6,597 bases of DNA. Source: Sulfurivirga caldicuralii. GTDB lineage: Bacteria > Pseudomonadota > Gammaproteobacteria > Thiomicrospirales > Thiomicrospiraceae. How positions within the stretch are numbered: the stretch's first letter is position 1; every line of letters starts with the position of its first letter. The notes under the pieces are model-generated. The model did not search any database. It was not told where the DNA came from and saw only the letters and a program-made list of their open reading frames with translations. Location: assembly GCA_015661715.1 (NCBI GenBank), contig DQVN01000007.1:1-6597 (forward strand). The letters are read 5' to 3'. Positions 5,403-6,597 of the stretch are shown piece by piece. The position numbers were made by a program, and so were the translations under genes.

Positions 5403-6455
5403 ATGACATTACGCTTCGACATTCTTGCCGACACCTCACCTCGCACGGAACGTATCTTTGAGCAGGTGGTTGAAGCTTTCAAGCAACACAAAGTTACCCC
5501 CAACCCGGTCAATTTCGCCGTGTGGTACACCTATTTCAATGGCAACCTGCCGGCTCTGCGCGAGGAGATGGATAATATCCTTCAGGATGATTACGGCTAT
5601 GCCGACCGGTACGGACGGGAGTTGTTCGAGAAATATCTCATCGATGAGGAGTCTGCGCTGGCGGAGCTGGACCGTGCCATTCGCCACCTTTTGACCTCCC
5701 TGGCCCAGCGCATCGAGCAGTTGGCCGAACACCTCAGTAAACAGACCCAGCAGCTCGAAGTCGCATCGCAAAAACTGAACCAACCCTTGAATCAAGAAGA
5801 GCTCAGCGAACTGACGCAAACGGTGTTGACCACGGCTCAGGGACTGCGCGAAAACACCCATGAGTTTGAAGAGGTCATTCTCACCTCGGCCCAAGAGATC
5901 CAACGCTTACGCAAAGAGTTACTGGAAGCGCGCATGGCCAGTATGCAGGATGAGCTTACCGGTCTGCTCAATCGCCGCGCCTTCAATGAAACCATGGCTG
6001 AACTGACGGTCACATACGAAGACAAGCCCGATCAACTTCATTTGATTATGACCGATATCGATCACTTCAAACAGTTCAATGACACCTTTGGCCACCTGAC
6101 CGGTGACAGCGTCTTGCGCTATTTTGCGCGGCTGATGCTCAAAACCAAACGACCCAATGAAACCATCTGTCGCTATGGGGGTGAAGAATTCGCCATTATT
6201 ACCCAGGATGAATCGCTGGAAGAAGCACGTGCCCGTGCTGAAGCCCTGCGAGAAGCTCTCTCCCAGGCCTATCTCAAACGTAAGACCGACGGCAAACACT
6301 TGGGCACCATTACCGCATCCTTTGGCATTGGTGAATTCAAAGGGGAAGAAGACACCATCGAAGCCTTTATCGAGCGCGCGGATCAGGCCCTGTATCTGGC
6401 CAAAAAGTGCGGGCGCAACCAGGTGCGCACCGAGTTTGATCAGGGTTGTGACTGA
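5403..6455 (+). CDS. Diguanylate cyclase (GGDEF) with N-terminal helical domain and coiled coil
   Basis: A 350-residue soluble protein with no signal peptide or membrane segment. It should make cyclic di-GMP from two GTP. Residues 1-95 form a helical region with NPVNFAVWYTYFNGNLPALREEM (35-57); a similar P-x-N-(Y/F)-x-VWY pattern is common at the N terminus of DgcB-like cyclases. A long helical/coiled-coil region follows (about 85-180), then the GGDEF domain: DELTGLLNRRAF (183-194), TDIDHFKQFND with metal-binding Asp218 (217-227), FGHLTGD (229-235), the active-site loop GGEEF (259-263) and AKKCGRNQV (333-341). GGEEF is an active form of the motif. The product-inhibition site five residues before it reads RPNE (250-253) rather than RxxD. 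No EAL domain. The ATG at 5403 is chosen because the reading frame upstream is only the antisense of ubiK and the VWY domain starts here; a weak AGAG lies upstream. A TATAAT sits at 5363-5368. Confidence 0.95.
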   Translation: MTLRFDILADTSPRTERIFEQVVEAFKQHKVTPNPVNFAVWYTYFNGNLPALREEMDNILQDDYGYADRYGRELFEKYLIDEESALAELDRAIRHLLTSLAQRIEQLAEHLSKQTQQLEVASQKLNQPLNQEELSELTQTVLTTAQGLRENTHEFEEVILTSAQEIQRLRKELLEARMASMQDELTGLLNRRAFNETMAELTVTYEDKPDQLHLIMTDIDHFKQFNDTFGHLTGDSVLRYFARLMLKTKRPNETICRYGGEEFAIITQDESLEEARARAEALREALSQAYLKRKTDGKHLGTITASFGIGEFKGEEDTIEAFIERADQALYLAKKCGRNQVRTEFDQGCD

Positions 6456-6597
6456 GACCGCAACTGCACCACCAACACCCGCGCCCCTGCTTTTTGCAAC
6501 CCATTGCGTAGACGGATCATCTCCAACCGGTCATGAATCACGGCCGTGCGTAACTGATACAGGGTGCGCCCCTGACGTGGCACCGCCACCACCTGAA
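6440..6597 (-). CDS. C-terminal end of a probable SPOR-domain protein, truncated by the window edge
   Basis: Reading inward from the window end on the minus strand, one frame (first full codon at 6595) stays open for 51 codons to TGA at 6440-6442, while the other two minus frames stop early. The peptide TLYQLRTAVIHDRLEMIRLR followed by NGLQKAGARVLVVQL fits the last repeat of a SPOR domain, whose usual form is roughly LYRVRVGPF-x-DR-x-EA-x-x-LR-x-x-L-x-x-xG-x-x-x-xVV. SPOR domains bind denuded septal peptidoglycan glycans. The strong GPF motif is not conserved here (TAVI), so the match rests on pattern only. The frame runs 16 bases into the 3' end of the convergent cyclase gene. The upstream part and the start lie outside the window. 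Confidence 0.55.
   Translation of the reverse strand, partial: QVVAVPRQGRTLYQLRTAVIHDRLEMIRLRNGLQKAGARVLVVQLRSQSQP

Overview
The window looks like a compact piece of a gammaproteobacterial chromosome. S9 ends in SKR and L13 closely resembles the enterobacterial protein. The window carries a UbiK/YqiC-type protein, a family tied to proteobacterial ubiquinone synthesis. Its ComM has the serine-containing NPSPSGYY form typical of gammaproteobacteria. Base composition looks moderately GC-rich and uniform. I see no insertion sequence, integrase, phage gene, tRNA, rRNA or CRISPR repeat. Genus cannot be judged from this window.

Layout. (1) 1-1029 (+) is the 3' three quarters of mgtE, a CBS-regulated Mg2+ channel; its 5' end lies outside the window. 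(2) The ribosomal protein operon rplM-rpsI (L13-S9) runs toward it on the minus strand. The 172-base gap between them holds a strong terminator for rpsI. (3) A 178-base intergenic region carries the rplM promoter and a roughly 90-base leader. It separates rplM from a divergent (+) gene for a small outer-membrane lipoprotein of unknown function. (4) On the minus strand ubiK-comM-tauE/safE-like form a tightly coupled three-gene operon (TGATG and ATGA junctions). Its last gene meets the lipoprotein gene tail to tail with a 4-base overlap. (5) Divergent from ubiK, after 78 bases, is a 350-residue diguanylate cyclase (+) with an N-terminal helical domain, a coiled coil and GGEEF. (6) Its 3' end overlaps by 16 bases a convergent minus-strand reading frame, cut by the window edge, that looks like the end of a SPOR-type domain.

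The genes are mostly housekeeping: ion homeostasis, ribosome assembly, quinone synthesis, recombination of incoming DNA, and second-messenger signalling. I did not find a new multi-gene system. The points most worth a second look are: a ComM whose conserved PFRxPHH segment is replaced although the AAA+ core is intact; a diguanylate cyclase with a degenerate inhibitory site (RxxE instead of RxxD); two divergent intergenic regions with the same overlapping -10 geometry; the rplM leader; and the uncharacterised lipoprotein.
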